Assembly (NCBI GenBank): GCA_013399015.1
Contig: VWZX01010074.1
Location: 257,072-321,071, forward strand
DNA: 64,000 nt
Source of the DNA: Galbula dea
Lineage: Eukaryota; Chordata; Aves; Piciformes; Galbulidae
Direction of reading: 5' to 3'
Shown in pieces: positions 24,241-38,500 of the stretch. The position numbers and the translations under genes are program-made. The stretch's first letter is position 1, and every line of letters starts with the position of its first letter. A model generated the notes under the pieces. That model was not told the DNA's origin. It searched no databases and saw nothing but the letters and a program-made list of their open reading frames with translations.

Positions 24241-27200
24241 TTTTTTTCTTCCAACAGATGCCAGTCTGGACCTTCTTACTAGCAGTATAATTTCACTTGA
24301 ACAGTTAAATGTTGCCCTACTCGAGGGAAGAATACATGTGCACAAACATTTTATGCACGTAGAACTCTCCCCAGCCAGTGTTTAGCACTTCAACACAGGG
24401 ACACAAAGATCTGGTTTTCAGAGAGCACTATCACTCCTATAACAAAATCCAGAGCAAGCTGACAGCAGCTGGTGATAGAGCCAAGCCCTCTCCTAAAAAC
24501 CTCGAGTCTATAGTTATCTTCCTCGCACAGAGTGCTTTGCACTCCTCCAAACATGGAGCTTTCCTACCATGAGAGGAAAAAAGGCTATGAGAGCAAGATG
24601 CATAGTAGCTGTTTTGGTTTATGGGCTGTGGCCCAGTAAAGCAGATACCCCTAGTACATAAGATAACACCACAAACATTAGAGCATTCCTTAGGAATAGA
24701 ATGGGAAAAGGTTTGCTACTTGCACAATCAGCAAGATGCTGCATTTCTATACAACACTGCAAACAACAAAAAGCAGGTCTGCCCTTCCCACGTATGGGGA
24801 TAGCTGCAGAGAATTAGGCACATGGAAGTTTCCTTTAGGATTCACTGATTCTGTCCCTGTCACATTCAAAACAACGCTTTTAATGCATGGTTGAGACTTG
24901 GTTTTCCTATTTGTAGTAAGGCTTGTAAATAAGTTTTATTTAGACAGGATTGAGATCACACATTATTGCTGAAAATACTTAAAGCCAGTTTTTTCAAAAG
25001 AGAGACTAGAATAAGACATATCTGTCAGAACCAGGCTAACATCAACTGGCCTATCGTCAGCCAAGGGGCACAGTAACCTCCCCAAGTCAAATGGGACTAG
25101 TTGGTGCCTCATTTCACAGAGCCAAAAAGCCCTACAGTTAACTGCTTGTTTGTGAGATGAAGAGCTCAACCCAGCTGTAAAGCCTGAACTTCATAAGCAG
25201 AAGAGGACACAGTGTTTCTACAAAACAGACTGCAACAACAGCATGCAAGAAGCAGCTTCAGAGAAGCTCTAAAAACTGGCATGCATGCCCTAATACCTAT
25301 TTAACTTATTCAAATCCAGTGTGTTTTCTTGTTCTAGTACTGTTTATAAATGTCTTTTCTATACAAGAGAAAACCAGCTATGCAACAGAAAAGCTGAACA
25401 TGACACATTGTCAAAAATGACAAAAATAAACCTGAGGTTTCACTTGCTCTGTTAGCATAGCTGCACTTCGTCTGAAACCTGTAATCAGAAAAGCATTTTC
25501 AATGAAACAAGATACTCAAAATATGCACATTTCTTCAGTGTGCCAGAATGAATCTCCACTGCTTAACTGTTGACTCAAATAGTGAGCATAAGCCTTGAAA
25601 AGAGTAATTAGATTTCAAACTGTAACTTGCTGCAGATACACAAACATTAAAAAAAAACCCTCAAGTCTTACTAATGCAAACTGCAAGCACTGGAAAATGA
25701 TGCCCTAAACTCTACCAACAGTAGTAGGAAATGGAAGTATCTTGCCATTTTCAGCCAAAGCACACAAAACATCAACACTATGAACACTAAGCACCTTCCA
25801 AGTAGCTTCTCTTCCACCAAAAGGTAGAGGAAATTTTCAACTGTGATAAAACCTCCTATGCCAAAGGTGTCTCACTAAGGACTAAGTGCAGCCCTCCCCT
25901 CTCAGCCCAGATCTGAACTTCTGCTTCCCCCCATCACAAAACTGGCACTTACAGGAGAAGCACAAAGTAAATGATTCACTTTCTCTGATAATAATTTGAA
26001 AGAAAGGAAGCTGTCTAGCACTTAAAATGATTACGGTGGGGCTTTTCCTTCCCGTTAACTAACATTAGGCATTCTCTCTATATTTTAAGTCTGACACTTC
26101 ACAAGGGTCAGAGCCTTGGATTTCTGATCTTCTTTTCCCGTGGAACATACAGAATTCACAGCTCTTTGGATACTGGAAAGAAAGAAAGAAGCACAAATCT
26201 GACGTCTGCCTGGAGCCCCAAAAATAGCTTTACTGGATCATTTGAATCCAGGTTTATGAGGAAGGCCATTTGGAAAGATACAACTATCAGTCCAGCATAA
26301 TTAAACTGATCTTAAAGAGGAATAGGGAATGTACCTTTTGCACACAGATTCTAGTTGCAGCTCTGCCTGGGCTTAGAAGCTTCTGTAACATTCCCATGTC
26401 AGAAAGTCATAGGGACTATCACAGCACAGTAACAAGACTCCATCAAATAGGGAGACAGCAGATTCTTGCTACAACTAGAACAGAACACAAGAGAATCAGA
26501 GAAAGGTGCCTTTCACTTGTCCTTAACCAGAGATCTAGAGTGTACACAGAGGCTGAAGACATAGCTCAATCCTAGAGCAAATACCCTCTAAGTCTCCAGT
26601 AAAGACATGTAGTTCCAGCTTAGCTTTGTGGACTCTCTTCTAATTCCCAAGGAAGAAGGGATTTCTGTCTTTATGAGAGAAGGTACCACACAGTTTATAG
26701 CAGCCAGGGCACACAATTTTATCATTATTATTTTTCATCACTGCTGTATACCAACAAAGCAGCCCAAGTTGTGCCTTCATATGAAGCAAGTCAGCCATTC
26801 AAAGAAAGCCTACTCAGAATATGTGAAACATCTCAGATGAAACTGTGAAAACACTAGAAAAAGTAACTTATTTGCTCATTTAAGTATTTTTAAAAGTCAG
26901 AACTGAGCCAAAGAAAAAAAAAGCCACCATATACACTTCCTTTAGCTAGCAAACTGCACATTCGCATTTGTCCTTTATGTTCCTAAGTAAAGTAAGAAAA
27001 CACAGCGATCAGTCCAGGGGTTGTTTCGATTTCCTATCACTGGTGCCAATACTGCTCTAGGAATCATTCACTAATTATCCTCCTACAAAACCAGAAGTGA
27101 GCACTTCTACATACATAGGAGAACAATCCCTTCTCCATCCAAAGGGTTAAAAATAGTTATAAAAATCTGGAGTCTTTCAAAAGTATGATAAAAATACAAG

Positions 27201-28656
27201 TCAGGTTTACTATAGTGAATAAGTTGTCACAAGAAGACAAAAGCCACATAAAACTGTTCTGCCTACTTCCCTTCTAAAGGCAGTAGTATGAATTGCTTTT
27301 TTCTTGTTACTTTGAAATTTCATTCCTATTAAAATGCCAAGCAGGAGCAGCAAGAGTTCCACAAGTTTCCATACTTTAACCGTGAGCTCTCTCTTTTCTA
27401 TCAGTTAACTTGAATCAGACAGAACAAGGTCTCCAAGATGCTACCTAACAACTTATGGAAGTCATTTCCATAAATTAATTTGCAAGCAAATAACTCAGGG
27501 GGACCAGGGAAAAAAAAAAAAAGGCAAACAGGAACAAACACGGAAGAAAGCATCTGCAGTGATACTAGTCGATACTAAAGAAGTGTACCTGAGGGCACAG
27601 TGATTTCAAGGGAGAAAATCCTCCCATTGGAAAACATCATAACTACATATTGCACAGTCTCATAGCAGAAGCAGAATGCTACGTACTGCAACACAAACAA
27701 CAGGATTGCTCACAGTCTTGCTAAAAGGGTGATTATTTGCATATTGATCCTCATATCAACTGCAGTTCAGTTAGAGTCCAAAATTCCTATCATTGAACTG
27801 CCTATTAATTCACTAGTTTCCACTGTATGAAACAGCTCACGCATTGCTCTTCCCTGCCAACAGTTTTTTTTCCACATGTTGTACTAAGACAGTAAGTGCA
27901 GCAGGAACATGGCTCGTGGAGGCCTGGAGACAGCCAAGAGGCCTCCTCAGGTATGAAGATTACTCTACCCCAGTGAAAGGCTGACAGCTCAGCAATGCAT
28001 GGTGAAGATCTCCTGATCCTTTGGTGTGTTCTCCAATCCAATGGAGAACAAATGGAGTCCAATGAAACTACCAACTTCACCACCAGCCATCCAAATTTTA
28101 AACTGTAGAGTATAACAAAAAGGGTTGTTGGATTCACTCTAATCCCATTCACTTTCCTGCCTGTAGCATTACTAGGCTTGCCTACCTGGGGATGTAAACA
28201 ATGTCACACAACAGTGGTTCCCACTCAAAAAGTCACCAAAAGACAGGAAGTAAGATGTTTTTATTAAGATTTTCATCAAGTGGTAGTTATGCTTAAAAAA
28301 AGGCCCTAGGGCTGATGACACTTTTGGGAAAGGAAAAGAAAGCAGAAATTTCTATTTTCCTTTTTAATACTGCTCTGTAAGTATGCACTTGTACACAATG
28401 TATGTACTAGGTGGCACACTTACAAGCTATCACAAGTTTCTCAGGCCTGCATCTATTCACACCCTTACTGGTATCTTGCAAACCCATACCCATATGGATA
28501 TGTAAAAATAGAGGTAGGTCTTCGTTAGTATATGCATAAATATTCACTAGTTACTATTCATGTCCACAAACGTATATCACATCTGCATGTTACTGAAAAG
28601 TTCCCTTTTAATGTACTGATCCCAGGAACAGCAAGAGGTCTAGATTCTTATCTTAC
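24241..28656. other. No confident gene; probable intron
   Basis: Unique AT-rich sequence. A minus-strand donor near 25950 (CTCCT|GTAAGTG) has a plausible acceptor 32 bp upstream; the fragment is too short to judge. Confidence 0.5.
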
Positions 28657-28719
28657 CTGTATCTAAGCTTATGAAGGTCAATAAGATAATGCAGCATTTC
28701 ATTTATCTTCCTTCAAAAG
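28657..28719 (-). CDS. Candidate internal exon, minus strand (5' UTR plus possible start codon)
   Basis: This has the cleanest pair of splice sites I found left of the CpG island. The acceptor is CTCTCCCCTCAG|C and the donor ACAG|GTAAGAT, enclosing 63 bp. All frames entering from the left of the exon hit a stop. However, an ATG at 28697-28695 with G at -3 opens a frame to the donor reading MLHYLIDLHKLRY plus two bases. An overlapping ATG at 28702-28700 opens a second frame that looks like a hydrophobic leader (MKCCIILLTF). It could be the second exon of the leftward gene, carrying the end of the 5' UTR and perhaps the first codons. It could equally be a non-coding exon or chance. I do not recognise either peptide. 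Confidence 0.35.
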
Positions 28720-31700
28720 CTGAGGGGAGAGACTTTTATCCCTTTTGTAAAATTGGCCGAAACACCTAAACAAAACAGACCTTAAGCATAATGTTAGATC
28801 AATAGTATTTTCACTGGTTTAAAAGGTAACACTACTCTCCTAGATAAGAACGGAGTACAGACAGAAATCCTGCAATGCTGCAAATGCTTATCTAAACTAG
28901 ACAGAAAAGCAATTATCAATATCTTTCTCTTGCATACTCCACCCCGGTTTGTACACAGGTTCTGTGAAACAGGAAAGACAGTTGGCTCCTTCCTTTCCAG
29001 TTTTACTTCCTTTTAAATTCTCTTCAGGCTTTGTTTAGCTGAGTAACACTCATACCTGTCAAGGTTAGGACCTACAGTTTTTCACTAGCATTTATTTTAA
29101 GACTACACTGACTATGCCTGGTTTACACTCCTGCACAGAGCAGGCTATGCATCTTTTTTCAAGTCTCTCTGCAGAGAGGTAAGAAACTCCATTCCTGAAA
29201 GCAGCTCACCTTTAGGCATTGGGACAAATCATCTCCTGTCACTCCCTGAGTACAGGGAGGGTTTAAGTCAACTCCGCCCAACTACATCACAAGTTCCACC
29301 CCTACTTAATTTTACATGAAAGCACCATCCTAAGGCCACACCACAGTAAAATCTGCCCTTCTGAATCACTGCAAAGGCCTTTGAAGGAATCACAAAGAAC
29401 TATGTGGCTAGAAACATCTCAGTGTGACGCAAAAGGGTACTTCAAAAATCCATCTGAAAAGCAGCTTTACAAACAAGGCATCAACTCAGATTTTTAGCGT
29501 TCCAACATTTTACCAAGTTGCTCCTAACCACCAATTAATAGGAAAATGCAATCATTTCTTCAATTATCAGAAGCCTCAAGTTTTTCACGTATTTAGTGGT
29601 AATTAACAATAAGAAAGCAGCACATTTTGCTAGTACAAATATTACGAGGTCATGTACAGGAAAAGATAACGTTTCATTATCAAATCAGTTATAGGCAGAA
29701 GTGACCATGTTCACAAGTACACCTGAAGTTCACTGAGTGAAAAAGGAAAGCAAAGAGCAGCTAACAGAACAACTACATTCTCACAGAAGTACTGTTCCAT
29801 CAGTCTCTCAGCTGGGACCATAGAGACAGAACATTGTCAGAACACAAGCCCATGAACCAAAACCCTACACCAGAAAAATAAGAACAGTTCAACAGAAATA
29901 GTGATTTTTATGGCACCTGATCTAACAATTAGTTCTATTTTCTTTTCTTTATTAACTTGCATCTGTTGCCTCTTTCTTCCATAGAAGCTATAGCCTTTTA
30001 ACACTTCTCTTGAAAATGTTCTTCCCTTTTCTCCACAGATATCAAAAGTATGTCCTTCCAAATAAAAGACCATCAAGCAACAACTTTGTCATTCACTGTA
30101 TTCACTATACTCTCTATACACTAATAACACTGACAGCAGCCCCATCTTCAACACCGAGCCATCCCCACCTGACTAGAAATGCCATTACAACAGCTTCGGG
30201 ACCCCACGGTAAACCTGACCAGGTTCACCACTTTTTATTCCAATAAGGCTATTTTTAAATCCAGATCAGTTTTCTGAACAGACTCTTTATGCACATCAAG
30301 ATACCTGTGCTGTGTGACAGAAGGACACAACACCACATAATGAAAAAAAAGCCAGCACCACTCGCAGCATCTGGAAGAAGGGGCACTGTCAAAGACACTC
30401 CTACAAATCCCCATTTTGTAATTGTTTTCCTTTTGTAGTTAGATTTAATAATTGCTTCTATTGTTTCAGATCCAAAGAACCCAAGGACCTTAAAGCCTAT
30501 TTACTGAAAAGGAACACACTCCACTCAACAATCTAGCTGTAAGAAAGCTGTATCTAAAGTCTGTTTACAGAACAACGCTCAGTGTCTTCATTTAGTATCT
30601 TCACATCTGTAACTTCCCTACTCTCAATATTTAAACCAAGGGGAAAAAAAAAAAACTCATAGCAAGCACTATATTCACTTTACTCCATTGGCTCTGCAGT
30701 AACAGAGCTTAGCTGAGAAAAGTCCCGGTTTTAATAATGCTGCCATAAGAGGGAAAGGAAAAATCATTTTTAGAAGTGAAAAGCACAAGTCGAGCAAGAA
30801 TGGAATTTTGTTTGTTTTTAGAGTTGCCCTTTTATTAAAAAAAACCTCACAATGGAAAGCATAAAAATCTCAGAAGAATGAAATGGACAACAGTGCCCTC
30901 AGGGAAAGGGGAGGCACACAGGGGCTGTGTTTCAACAGCAGGCAAGAATTATTAGACTGTAGATCACTAAGCAGTGTGGACCCAAAGCCCCCACCAGCCC
31001 AAAACCATATACTTACGACTACACATGGGCTGTCTTCTCAATAGTTGTCACATTACAGTATGCTTGCTAAGCATCTATTTCACCCTGCTCTGGGGGCTTT
31101 TGAAAGTCTAATCAATACCCACAAAAAGATTAGGCATATCTCCCAGCCCACTTACAAGATCCAATACAAAGGGTGAAGAGAAGCTGTCCCTTTCATTGAA
31201 AAAACAAAATGGGTATCTGAACAGATTCCAGACGTTTAAAATGCTCCCCCATAACAAGAGGGCCTCCCAGAAAGTATTTTCCTAAATACCAGTCACACGT
31301 GGATTCTTTCACCGGAGCAGACATTCAAGGTCACTTCAGTCCCCAAATCCTACTTTCTCCTCCGGCTGGTTTCTGTGGATCCTCAAGAAACAAGACCCCT
31401 AAAACCTATTTCTCTTTTCACAGCATCATGTCCAAGCACCAGCATCAAAGCTTGGTGTGTTTTGCAGACTGTAGCATTAACCAATGCTTCATCCTACATT
31501 CACTCAAATTTTCTGTAACAGCACAGCTATTTAATGGATCTCCCCTCCAACCTCAGAACAATGCATGCCACATAACAGATATTCACTCACCCAGGAGCTC
31601 AGAGCCTGCTACCAAGGTGGGGAAAAGGTAGGCAGCAGCTCTTAATTCTTCTGTGTTTGGCTGAACAGCGTTCTCTCTCCCGTGCACTGCATTCTGTATA

Positions 31701-32599
31701 GCCACTGCAGTGCTCAGAGCAGATTCACAGAAGCAGCTGGATAACAGCCTCGCATCTTCAAAGCTGAACATAGGTGTCCATCCCAGATTGAGGGTGGTTC
31801 TTTCACAGTAAACCTATCACTTACAGCTCCCTTAACCAGAGGGTGGGTCACAGTGACAAATGGCCACGGAAGGTGACAACAAGCATTAAAAGCTCTGTGT
31901 GTGTTTAGGAAGGGAAAAGAATTAGTGGAGCAAATAATGAGTGAAAGAATAGAGTCGGCATAAGAAAACCTTTTACTGAACAGACTGTGCTGCAGACCCC
32001 AGTTCATTCCAAGTTTTAACTCCTTAAGGTCACGGCCTTGCCTGAGAGGGAAGCAAGATCACAGTTCATTTCCACCACTAGCCTTCCAGGTGAGGACAGG
32101 CTCCAGCAATGGGCTGCTGCTCAGTTTCAGTGCTCTAGTTACAGTCACAAGTAGAATGTGTTTACCAAAGGCCTGGTAAGACCACCATGGTTTTTTTCCC
32201 CTCCAGCATTAAAGAAAAGACCCCTTGAACCCAGAATTGAAGGGAGTTGCTAGGATTCATACCACCACCATTTTTAAGACTTTAACAGAATTTTTCTGCA
32301 GTAGCTGAATATTATCAGCTTTTAAAAAGAGTCAAATGCCTGCCAAACATTCCTTTCCACAACAAGGACGGCTGTATGCAAGTTAATCTCACACTCATGA
32401 CCTTGTTCTTGTCACCTAAAGATTTTGCTGTCATAACTAAAACTCCATATAAACTGCATGCATTTGCTGCATCCAATTGTCACAAACTCCAATATGTCAA
32501 AGCAACTTGTATTTTGCACAGCAGGAGCTATTCCATCAAATTAAATAATACTTTTTGCATTTCTACTTAGGGATGCATGAGAATTTAATTTTTTATAAA
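28720..32599. other. No gene seen; probable first intron
   Basis: Unique AT-rich sequence. A good minus-strand donor near 31014 (AGTC|GTAAGTATATGG) lacks a convincing acceptor. Confidence 0.5.
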
Positions 32600-32945
32600 T
32601 AAGGTCGACCTTATAGCAGCCTTTCAGTACCTGAAAGGGGATTATAGGGCAGAAGGAGAGAGATTTTTCTGCTGGTCTGATTGCAACAGGACACGGGGGA
32701 ATGGCTACAAGCTGAAGGAGGAGAGATTTAGGCTGGAGATTAGAAGGGGGTTCTTTACCCAAAGGGTAGTGAGGCACTAGAACAGGTTGCCCAGAGAGGT
32801 GGTGGAGGCCCCATCCCTGGCAATGTTTAAGGCCAGGCTGGATGTGGCCCTGGATGACCTGGTCTAGTGCATGTGGCGTCCCTGCCCATGGCAGGGGGGT
32901 TGGAACTAGATGATCTTCCAACCTCAGCCATTCTATGATAGTAAT
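32600..32945 (+). mobile_element. CR1: CR1 LINE, 3' fragment
   Basis: A forward CR1 copy of about 345 bp, starting near ACCTTATAGCAGCC and CAGTACCTGAAAGGGG. It runs through GGTTGCCCAGAGAGGTGG and CCATCCCTGG to GGGGGGTTGGAACTAGATGA and a final CATTCTATGA. It is 5'-truncated and shares a subfamily-like sequence with the 23935 copy. Confidence 0.92.
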
Positions 32946-35149
32946 ATATATTTCATTATTGCATTTGAGGACAGGATCACAGAATCTGCTTGCTCTCAGA
33001 TACTTACTAAGGATATTGCCTCCATATTGGAGCCTACATGATGAAACAAGCAGCAAACCCAAGGAAAACTGCACAATATCCAGTGTAACTTAGCAATAAA
33101 TGTCATGATTGTGTAACATTACCTAACCATGAAATTTAATTTACAGCACTGAAAAAGCACCTACTAGCCCAGACCACTGTAAACAAACTTTTTACAATCC
33201 AGAGTGTCTGATTTAGTAGATAGGCTGAAGGTTGCTCCAATTCTTCTGTCAGGTCTCCATTCAGTCGAGTCACAGGAAAACTGAACGTTTGCATTGCTAT
33301 TGTAGCAAATGAAGCACAATTCTAGTAAATAAATCAATCTAGCTTAAGCTAAAGCAGCTGTTAGGACCATGCTCAGCTACCCACTCTTGTGAATCATTTC
33401 CTGAATTGCTGTAATTAGCACAACATTGTAAAGCAATTCATCCTCAAATTCAAGAGAAGAAATTAACACCCAACTTAATTTACTGTATTCACCTCACAGC
33501 ACTCTACTCCCAGTCCATTTCGGATTTTGCCCTTGAAGATCCACCTCTGTTGTGACACCAACAGGAAAAGAAAGAACAGACTAGTTATTGTGCAAGTAGG
33601 CACTGGACTGCTGATTCTGGTTTGCCCTATGCATCTTGAACCTTACACACTGATCTTGTCCTTTCCTCTGTCTTCACTACTCTTGCGGCTTTTATTTCAT
33701 GTTGCTGAAATTCATTGGTTCTAGACTTTAAAGAAAGCAAAGCCTATCCCCAACAGCCAAATACACCAGCAGATGCTGACTGCAAGAAAGCATCATACCT
33801 GTAAGTTATCATCATGCTTTGCTTGAATACATGATAAAGAATTCACCACTGTTGTCCTTTACCACCAAAAAAAGCCCTGACAGGGATGTTTTCTTGTATG
33901 CTGGTTGACCCCTATAGCTTTATGAAACCTACTAGCTTCTTTTCCCCTTGGAGATCCAGACTTTTGATATAATAAACCTTGAGCTCACTGAGAGTTTGAT
34001 GAAGCATAAAATAAGCACAGTTTAACAGGCAAATGAACAACAAAAGGCCTTTGCAATAGCTGAAGAGTACAGGAATAAAGCAGCAAAGTGGAAAAAGACA
34101 ACCCCTTATATTTGGAGGTGACATTCTGCAACATTTGATTATTGATCTGATTTATCAGTGACACAACATGATCTCAAACTAATACAGTAACTTTGTTAAC
34201 TGCAATTGTACTGACAACTTATCTGAAGACTTCAGATAAAGAAAGAAAATTATATAAAGAAGAACTGCTACAATTCTGCAGGAGTACAATACAATAAGGA
34301 AATCTGACCTCATCAAACATTTTATTTGAAATTTTCTGGCAGAGGGTAAACAGCAAAGTCTCCAGGTTTTTGGCACAAAGAAGGAAGACTTACAAAATGT
34401 TTCTCCTCAAAAAAGTAAGGTTATTTTGCTTGTGTAATAGCACCTTACTGCTCCATGACAGCTACAGTTCCAAGGTAACTATCCCAAGACAGAGCACATC
34501 TTAAGATAGCAAAATTCATCACAGGTGAAAATAAGTGATCTTTTTATAGCAGAAAATGAAAGCTAGTGCACAGCAGCTGACATGGTTCAGATACTGCATG
34601 TTGGTTTTAACAATATTTCTGTTTAAATTAGAGGAGTTTTGAGGAAGAAAATTATGAAGTAAACAAGTCATCTACTAGAATGTGTTTCACCAACACTTTC
34701 AGCTAGCCTTACAGAATAGAAGGAAAAATTTTTTTGAATCTACCCTTTTAGAGGATTACTAAACATTTTAATTTCTACCCCAACATTGCAGCATTTCAGA
34801 AGACTGTTGCTTCAGTCACTATTTAAAACTAAGCTCTCCAGAGAATGCACAGCATTAAAAACAAGCCTCTCCAGACTGATGAGACATCTAGACAATTGTC
34901 CCCAAAAGGGCACATGCTCAGAAGAACTCTCCTACAGAGGAAGCGAGCATCTCAAGTGACACTCTTCAAGCAATTTAGATGGTTTAGATCACAGCTGAGA
35001 CTATACCATTTCTAAATTAACATTAACTGATTCCCCTCCATCAAAATAATACAGTCAATTGCAAAGATAATCTAGTCCACAAAGCACGTCCTGGATGCTT
35101 TTTATGTTCCTACTGGCTCCCCCTGTTAAGAACAGCCTTAAGGATACTG

Positions 35150-35519
35150 CTAAGAATGCTCAGTAGTTTCTCCTTCATGCATCAAAGAAAGGTAAAACTG
35201 TAAACAGCCCAGAGGGGAAAAAAAATAAATACCTGTGGGGAACATGAAATGGAAAAAGAAGACGGTGGAAAGAAAACATGTAAGAGTAGGAAACCAGAAG
35301 GAACACCGAATAACAATCCTGAACAGCGCATTCTGCTCCCTGACGGCACCTAAAAAACCAGTTTTCCAAGAACCCAGATTTCCAGTGGCATCCTGCCCTG
35401 CAAGGATAAAATGCCTGAAACACAGTCCACTGCTTCTAGGATGCCAGACTGCCTCCCCAGTGCTCCTTAAGCTCAGTCTGACCATGGTCAGAAGGTTCTG
35501 CATCTTGGGGAGCCACTGG
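35150..35519 (-). CDS. Candidate exon with poly-T acceptor, minus strand (3' end undefined)
   Basis: Read on the minus strand, a run of 26 T is followed by a pyrimidine tract ending CTCTCCCTTCCTAG|CCAG, a very strong acceptor with exon start at 35519. A frame with one leading base stays open for about 120 codons to 35150. It includes MQNLLTMVRLSLRS from an ATG at 35503. No strong donor was found; the GT sites inside (e.g. after GTTTTTTAG) are weak, so the exon end is unknown. It could be an alternative or terminal exon in the first intron of the leftward gene, possibly created from a poly(A)-tailed insertion. The peptide is not recognised and coding status is doubtful. Confidence 0.22.
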
Positions 35520-35545
35520 CTAGGAAGGGAGAGAAAAGGACAGTT

Positions 35546-35572
35546 AAAAAAAAAAAAAAAAAAAAAAAAAAN
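35546..35572 (+). repeat. Poly(A) tract ending in an undetermined base
   Basis: Twenty-six A in a row and then a single N at 35572. On the minus strand it forms the poly-T directly before the strong acceptor at 35520. The N suggests a length uncertainty in the assembly. Confidence 0.95.
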
Positions 35573-38500
35573 AAGCAGACCTGGAAGAGGAGAGAGAGGG
35601 GCTACATGTTATACACACAGCATATTCATCAAAGATCTCCTTTCTGTCCCAGACAGAACATGGATGAAGAGACTCAGTGAGCCACACTGAATACACGCAT
35701 GATCACAAATGCATGAAGGATTCTATCAGCAGACTGTGGAACTGGCTCAGCATACAAAGCTGGGTACCCAGAAAACTGAAATTGGAAGACAAATAAGGTA
35801 AAGTCCCATCACTTAATGTCTGGGTAGGATACAAGACCAGGAAAAAGGGAAAAAGGGTGGTATGAGTGCAGAGAGGTGTCTGAGGGAGAGATCAGAAGCA
35901 AGTCCACTCAATGTCATGAAGCCTGACCACTTGGAGAGGAGCTAGAGATTATAGAGGATGTGCCAAGAACATTTGCCCTGAATTCGAACTGGTTATTTCA
36001 AGACAAAGGCTTCCAGATGACACATATATACACCTCTCACAGACACATACCTCCTCATAAGCTCACAGAGTTTATATTTTACAGCTTCAGAAGTGTCCCC
36101 CTGAATGATTTGAAGGTTAGTTCACATCTTGAAATAAATTCAAATAACATTGTATTCAACATGCTGAACTCAAAACTTCCCAGCATTTACAATTCTAAAC
36201 ATCAACATAAAAATAAAATCTGCTTTCTTCTGCTCTCATCTTCTTTAGTTAAGGAAATAAATAATAATCTTCGATCAAGAAATTCTTTACTACATTTTAA
36301 TACAATATTTGGCGCGGCAGAATCCTGGGTTGAGTCTCCAGGCATGTGTAACACAACAGGCATTACATGTAATGCAAAAAGAAACAAGAAAAGCATAAGG
36401 TACAATGATGGGCTCAGATGTAGCCCATCTGTCTTTTCTGAGGGAACACTGAAAACCATCACTGTGAAGAATTATTAGTAGAGGTCCGCTACTGATGCTG
36501 TCACCTTTTGGAGAATCCAGGTATCATTGACAGTCAATCTTTTCCTGTATTTCCTGGATGTGTAAACAGACCTACTCTCCCTGGAAAGCTCACAGTATAT
36601 TTAAATTCTGTCTTTAAGCAGCAGGACAAATGACACAAGATCTTTAAGAAACTTGAAATACCAGGGGTAAGGCACTAGCCTTCCCAGTCTCACCAAGTAA
36701 ATGATACACAAAGGCTAACTCCAAACTAGTTGGTCTTTACAATCGAGACAGAAAGAAGCATGCCTCTGGAGAATTCTGAATGGAAGCCTCACTTAATTAG
36801 TGATTTAACATGTCTAAGTGAATCATCAAAAGCATTCCCAAAAACTGTTTACCCTTCCTGACATAGTCCAATATGGCTTTTCTTCTCAAACTGAGCAGAA
36901 CTCTGTTTATAGCAGATGGAATATTACCCACAATGTACGTAGAATGTTAGTAAAGAAATAACTTTCTCCTACAAAAAAGATTAGTGAAACATTTTTGGAT
37001 TTGACGGTTTAAACCAAGGCTCCTCAGCAAACGCCTGCCTCCATTTCTCACCTCTGTGCAGATAACCACAAAAAACAAAGGATGAGAAAGCCTACTGTCC
37101 TCCCCTTTGTTTCTTCAGTCACATAACCATGATGTTGCAAGCATTGGAGGACATTTCTCAACATAAGATCTCAAGTAGTATATTACATGGGTATCACTGT
37201 ACAGATATCAATTGCGTTTGCACTCTTTTTACCGGGTTTCAGCCAAATTTGGTTTCTTGTTGCCTTTAGATTCATTTCTTTAATGAATCCAAAAAAAAAA
37301 AACATGGAAGTAAGCATTATATGGTGCAAATCACTACAAAGCTGCAAAATCTCCCAACCATCCCATTAAACCAAAGCAGTTCCACCAAGGCCATAAAGAG
37401 ATAGAAATGTTAGATAGGACTCGCATGGCCATGAACACTTTTACTTGTGTGGCAGAGATAACAAGATACCATCCCACAAAAATGTTGCTGTTCTGCCTAC
37501 ACTTTAACTTCTAGTGATAAGTCTCCCCACAGACACAGGATAAAGAGATCTTCATTTAAAGGGAAGTCACCATGAAAGTTATGCTCTCCATTGTCACTTG
37601 AATTCAAAATGTACTTAGACAAGTAGAATATTATACCCTAAGACCTTCTCAGACACACCATCCAACATTCACTCTAAAGCACCTTGCAGCCACAATAAAG
37701 GACAGAACTAAGTAAGACCTGAAATGAAGAGATTTATTAAAAGTCTTTTATGTACTGAAAAGTTCTCTTCACTCAACCACATCAGGTCCCAGTAAGCCTT
37801 GCCTCATTTCAAAGCTCTGCAGATTCAGAGGAATTACTGCTTTCTGCCCTGCTGGTTGGAAGTAATACAGAACAATTTTCCTGCTGGCCAAAGAGGAAGT
37901 TGATGCAGTAAGTGGGTTATTTCCCAGATTTTAATTAAGCTGCAAAACAGGAATCCTAATGCAGGCAAAGAAAGCAACAGACTCATAAGAGAAATACTCC
38001 TAGACTGATGCTAGAAACAGCCAGCACAGAAAACTGCAAGATTTTACCTTTGTTTTGCATCCTACAATAATGCTTGAGATCACCGGTCTAAAGCAGAACT
38101 TCAGTATGTAATATACTACATGGGAGCACAACAAAAAAAAACTACACCTCTCACACACAGAGACTCCAACCCAAGGGATGAGATGATTGCTGGAAAAGTG
38201 GATCCAGAGAAAGAAGGGAGCACAGGAAAAAAAGGCAAAAACACTCAGAAAGGTAAGTGGCCTACTCAATCAGCTGCCAGACTATTCTGGTTCAGTCCGC
38301 TCATGGCAGGGGAGGACACTAAAAACATCTCTGAAGGCAGAAGATGAGGTGGCTTCCTAGATGTTTATGAGACTCTTCTTCACAATGGGTGAAAAGCCAC
38401 TTCTTTTTCAGGATGAACGATGTAAAGAGGACAACAAGGCTTTACTGAATGCTTAAAAGTTAGCAGCATTAACAGGTGAGACTACACGTCAAATTCCCTA

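Noticed and set aside
32541..33074. 177-codon minus-strand frame
   Set aside because: It is the antisense of the CR1 copy at 32600-32945.
35960..36478. 172-codon plus-strand frame
   Set aside because: No splice sites, unbiased codon use, no family resemblance.
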